Positions 59,801 through 64,000 of a stretch of 64,000 nt of DNA are shown here, piece after piece (the first letter of the stretch is position 1; the number at the start of each line of letters is the position of its first letter). The stretch is taken from NCBI RefSeq assembly GCF_000321225.1, contig NW_004450323.1, forward strand, positions 4,713,924 to 4,777,923, given 5' to 3'. The stretch is from Odobenus rosmarus divergens. Its lineage: Eukaryota > Chordata > Mammalia > Carnivora > Odobenidae. Below the pieces are notes generated by a model. The model ran no database searches. It had not been told where the DNA came from and saw only the letters and a list, made by a program, of their open reading frames with translations. The translations under genes and the position numbers were made by a program.

Positions 59801-62589
59801 TAGTTTAACAAATGTTTATTTCTTGCTCACATTACAAATCCATTGTACATAGAGTTGGAGTCCTTACTCTGGGAATCAAGTCAACAGAGCCTCTGCCATC
59901 TGGAATGTGGTCAGGTCCAGTGGCAGGAAGAAAAAAGTGTGGTAGTGTCACATACTGCAACTAGATACTTCCACCAAAAGCAACATATATCACCCCTGCC
60001 CAACTTCTCTCAGCCAAAGCAAGTCATATGGCTGGCCATGATCAACTTTAAGAAGGAGAGGAAGTACAAATTGTACCATGTTCCTGGACTGAGGAGAAGA
60101 AATAGAGAACAGCATTTCCAGATAACAGGAAGGAGAGGAGAGATAGCAAGGAGGTAGGTTTAACAGCTGTTTAGCTGTGGAAAAGGGGCGGGGGGCGGCA
60201 TTAAACCTCAAGCTGTTCTGAGTCTGACTTTAATGTGAATGAGTTTCAGGTTACAGTGGGAAGATAGAGGACATTGCAAGAAGGATAGGGTGCTAGGCAC
60301 AACCAAAGTGGGAAAAGGGCCAACTTAGGAGACTGGCAAGGAGGGGAGAGCTTGGAAGACAAACTTTTCCCCACTCTTCTGCTCAGGTTCTGGATTTAGT
60401 ATCTGAGCTAAGAAGGGAGGTGTGGTATGTATCAGGAACCTAGGATCACTGTAGACCTACTCTTCCATGGGTTGTTACACAGAATATGTTGCCTGGTCTT
60501 TTCTTTAGTTCCTAAGAATGAAAAAAAAAAAAAAAAAGAGCATTTGTGCCTACAGTGTAGGGGGTGTAGTTGAACCCTGTGAGACTATTTCTGAAGCAAG
60601 CTAGCTAAACATGGGTACATGGATGGGGCTGGGTTTGTGAGAAAGAACCCAGGGGGCTTCTTTTCTGGGATGGAGAATTATCTAGTGGGATTGTGAACCT
60701 GAACTATTTGTATAGATGTAGGGGGCTGTCAGGGTACATGAGCATGGGATGGGGAGAGAAAGTTGGGGGGTAGATACCAGTCCTTAGGGTTTCTCACCAG
60801 TCCTTGCTGGCATCTGCTGAATGGAGCATCATGCCGCAGTGACTGTGTTCCATACAAGTCACCAGTGTGTCTTCCCAGTCCCTGGCCACAAGATCTCCTG
60901 GCTCTGAGTTTCTTTCAGATATTCCTCTCGGGCGCTTGGAAAATATTTGGTTCTGTCCCTGAACTCCGTGGGCAAGTGGGGTAACTTTCAGGCTTCCTTG
61001 GGTCCTCTTCATCTAGACACGCTTTCTCAGCCAGGCTCTCTTCTCTGCTGACTTCCCCGAATGTGGGGTAAGTGACCCTAAGGACCTAGGGTCTGTGAGG
61101 CTTTACCTGAGCCAGGAGGCAGCAGCCAGAGGTGAGAGGCTGGGTGCTGGCCACAAATTCCCCTCACAGGGATGAGGGGATTGGCATAATTTCCTAGAGT
61201 ATCTATTGTGTCTCCTCTGCCCCCAGGAACTCAGCCCGACGGGACAGGGTGCAGGGAACAGAACACGGGTCTCTGCTTAGTGACCCATTCAGTTGTCTAG
61301 CTCTTCTGCTTTTGCTCTCCCCTCTTCCTGCAATTTCCCCCTAGTTTCATCTTACCTTAGGGGTAGAAAAACTATAACCATTTCCAGATCTATTTTTCTT
61401 CCAAACATTCTGTTTTTGCCAAGATTTCAGGTTTTGAAATTCAAAAGGCAAGAATTTGCCTCTTTTGTTCTGGAGTATAATCCCATCCCTGAGGCAGCAT
61501 GCCAAGAAATCCTGTATGGGAAACGGTTCACAGGTAACAAGAATAACCAAGAAGGGAAAACATACCATTTAATATATCAAAATATTATCCTGTGACAGTC
61601 ACAAACAGAAGGTGTTAATTAACATTAACATGCATATTTATACTCACAGGAACTATCTAATTTTCTGAGTGTACATCTTATTTTACCCATCAAACTCTAT
61701 CCTACCTATCAGTGCTGCAGTACTTGGCACTGAGTAGGAGCTCAGTAAATGTTTTATTGGATAGCATTCAAATGCTCAGAGACAAACTACTCTTCACCCT
61801 GTCATATTCCTGCCATTAGCAGGACAGGACACAGATTGGCTGCCTTTCTGCCCTGTCAACCGCACGTAGAAAGAGGAGCCCTAAATTCCTTGGGCCACCA
61901 GAGAGACCTCATCCCATGCTGTATGCTCTTGTAAACATGCTTATGCTATGAGATCTATTATATTTTGATCCTTTGCCTTAGTAATTTTGAGAAATCAAGA
62001 CAGGGATTTCTAAACAAAAGTATATCTGCCTGAAAAGCTTACTTAGTATTTTATTACACATTCTGTTCTACGCTAAAGCTATTCATTTTTATTTATCTAA
62101 CAATTTTGGGGGGAAACGAAGACATGTGAACACTGCTAAATTTAGAAATTCTGCTTAGAAATGGTAATTCCCAACTCAACTATAAAATTATGGTGATTAT
62201 ACTTCTCTTAATGACTACAGATGGGGATACTGTGATTTTATAAATGGGCAAAAATTGGTCATCTCTTCTCTCATCCCCTATTAGAAAATGTGGTTCCTGT
62301 AAATATAATCATGTAGGTATGCTTTTCCTGGACTGCAGGTTCTCATCTTAATCCTTCAGGTTTAAATGAGTGTAATTCACCCCCATGGGACCTTGCTATT
62401 CCACTTCTGCAAAATGAAGAAGTTACTGCAGGCACTCCCTGAGATAGAGTCTGTCTCTGCACTTTGGTGGGCCTCCCTTTTCATGAACTCCTTCGTCACT
62501 CTCTCCCACCTCTCCCTGGTTTTGAAAAAACTCCTTCCATCCTGGGCTTTGATAATCCATCATCAGAAATGTGCTCCTTTGAATTTTTG

Positions 62590-62700
62590 AGGCTCGGGAT
62601 TGGAAGGCAGAGCTTTGACTTTAGACCATTCAAGGCGATGTGGGAGAGTTATATAATCTCCTTGAGCCTCAGTTTCTCCTCTGGAAAATGATGGACAGAG
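62590..62700 (+). repeat. MIR-like relic
   Basis: AGAGTTATATAATCTCCTTG, AGCCTCAGTTTCTCCTCTGG and AAAATGATGGAC fit a decayed MIR core. Confidence 0.55.
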
Positions 62701-62993
62701 TATGTCCTTCTAGGTTGTGTTTTCCTCACACATTGAAGTGCTTGTGGGGGATAATGGAGCCTGGTATTCCCTTCCCTTTGCAGTCTCCAAGCCCTTCCTG
62801 TTGAGGGGCACACTGCCACCTTAGGAGGGAATATATGATAACCAGCTGAGAGCCAGGCCTCCAAGAAATGGAACCCAGATGTACAGGAGGGTAGAAAGAA
62901 GGTGCGAGATTAAGTGGGAGGACACCAAAGATAAACTCTGCCCTTTGAAAATGTTATCAGGCCTAACCCTGCTGCTGCTATAGCTGCTGGTGG

Positions 62994-63019
62994 TGATGAT
63001 GATGATGATGATGATGACA
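62994..63019. repeat. (GAT)n trinucleotide repeat
   Basis: Eight uninterrupted GAT/ATG units occur, preceded by related GCTGCTGCT and GGTGGT units. Confidence 0.93.
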
Positions 63020-63780
63020 ACGACAAAATTTTTTGGTCCCATTTTGGGAAACCCTTTGAATTCAAATAATTGCACAAGAATAAGATTAGCTATGTAGTTG
63101 GAAGCTTACATCAAGTAGGGGAAATTTCCCCTGCAGGGGAGCTGTATTGGGACAATTCATGGGGAGTAAAAACAACCAAGTTAAACTTAGCTCAACACGG
63201 CACAAAAGCACATTGAAAAATTCCCTCTAAATAGAAGCTGTACTGTTCAGGGTGGGTTTAAGTCATGGGACCTGGCATGGAGCCTTCTGTTGATGGTGAG
63301 TATTGGGCCTCTTCTTGAAAGAATGAATAAGTAAAGAAACACGAAATAGTAACAACTCGTATCTGTATAGCATGCTTGCTTACGTTAGAGTGGAGGGTGT
63401 ATGGGGTTTTATTTTGTTCTCTTCTGTATTCCCAGAGCTTAGAACATTGCCTGACACATAGCGGGGTTCCAAAAATATTTGTGGAAGGAAATAAAAAAAA
63501 ATGAATACATAAAAATAATGTCAAGTGATGATAATACTTGAAGAAAGTAAAACAGGGTAAGGGAACAGGGTGCAACGAGAATGCAACTCCAGGTAGGCTG
63601 GTCAAAAATGGCTTTTTTCTGCACACGACATTGGAGCAGAGACCAGAATCCAGTGAAGGAGTGAGACATGTAAATAACTGGAGGATTAGCCCCTTATAGG
63701 CAAAGGGAACAGCACATGCAAGTGTCCTGAAGTGAAAGCATGATGAGTGGCATCTTAGATTCTACCTTTCTTTTCTTTTT

Positions 63781-63965
63781 TTTTTTTTATTTAGATTTCA
63801 TTTATTTTTGAGAGAGAAGGAGCATAAGCAGGGGGGAGTGGCAGGCAGAGGGAGAAGTAGGCTCCCCACGGAGCAGGAAGCCCAATGCGGGGCTCAATCC
63901 CAGGACCCTGGGATCATGACCCCAGCCAAAGGCAGACGCTTAACCATCTCAGCCACCCAGGCGCT
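63781..63965 (-). mobile_element. CAN-SINE
   Basis: This minus copy ends CAGCCACCCAGGCGC. A long target duplication, TAGATTCTACCTTTCTTTTC (from 63756) and TAGATTCTGCATTTCTTTTC (from 63967), has two differences. The window ends in the following T-run. Confidence 0.92.
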
Positions 63966-64000
63966 GTAGATTCTGCATTTCTTTTCTTTTTTTTTTTTTT

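Larger units (their letters stand above)
53894..64000. other. Flank downstream of TSEN15
   Basis: No confident gene exon was found here. The region holds an hAT-type relic (54758-54957), an old repeat (55290-55630), a possible extra exon (56218-56342), a CTCF-like motif (56601-56617), L2/MIR scraps, a tentative LTR-like stretch (59280-59800) and a CAN-SINE at the right edge. In human the next gene in this direction is C1orf21; none of its coding sequence was recognised. Nothing was recognised in 56650-57950, 58110-59280, 60150-62580 or 62710-63390. Confidence 0.6.

Overview
The window is nuclear DNA of a carnivoran mammal. It has long introns with GT/AG splice sites, two CpG islands, MIR/L2 relics, L1 fragments, and about a dozen tRNA-Lys-derived CAN-SINEs with fresh target-site duplications. 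The SINEs are of the arctoid type (CT-rich 3' part, AAATAAAATCTT tail). No copy of the SINEC_Cf type abundant in dog was seen, so a bear, pinniped or mustelid relative fits better than a dog. That is an inference, and the species is not resolved.

Two genes are recognisable and lie head to head. COLGALT2 (procollagen galactosyltransferase 2, minus strand) has its first coding exon at 19094-19356 inside a CpG island (about 18.25-19.65 kb). Positions 1-19093 are the 5' part of its first intron; the remaining exons lie beyond the left edge. TSEN15 (tRNA-splicing endonuclease subunit, plus strand) is present in full: five coding exons between 30221 and 53893 encode about 170 residues, and every junction keeps the frame. 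The COLGALT2 - TSEN15 divergent order agrees with human 1q25. The two products (collagen hydroxylysine galactosylation in the ER, and pre-tRNA intron removal in the nucleus) have no evident functional link.

Layout: 1-19093, COLGALT2 intron 1 with a near-perfect inverted duplication at its left end; 18.25-19.65 kb, COLGALT2 promoter and first exon; 19.66-30.0 kb, divergent intergenic space with LINE fragments, a purine microsatellite and a 248-bp tandem duplication; 30.08-30.52 kb, TSEN15 CpG island and exon 1; 32.4-33.0 kb, exons 2 and 3; 32.9-53.2 kb, a 20-kb intron with seven L1 pieces, all antisense; 53.2-53.9 kb, exons 4 and 5; 53.9-64 kb, downstream flank with a transposon relic, a possible extra exon (56218-56342), a CTCF-like site and old repeats.

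No clearly novel biological system was found. The observations most worth following are the 193-bp inverted duplication with one mismatch (1335-1527 / 2264-2456), the possible alternative TSEN15 terminal exon, the tandem duplication at 28.07-28.57 kb, and two perfect 15-bp hairpins. Repeat-family names and edges come from memory of consensus sequences without alignment and are approximate.
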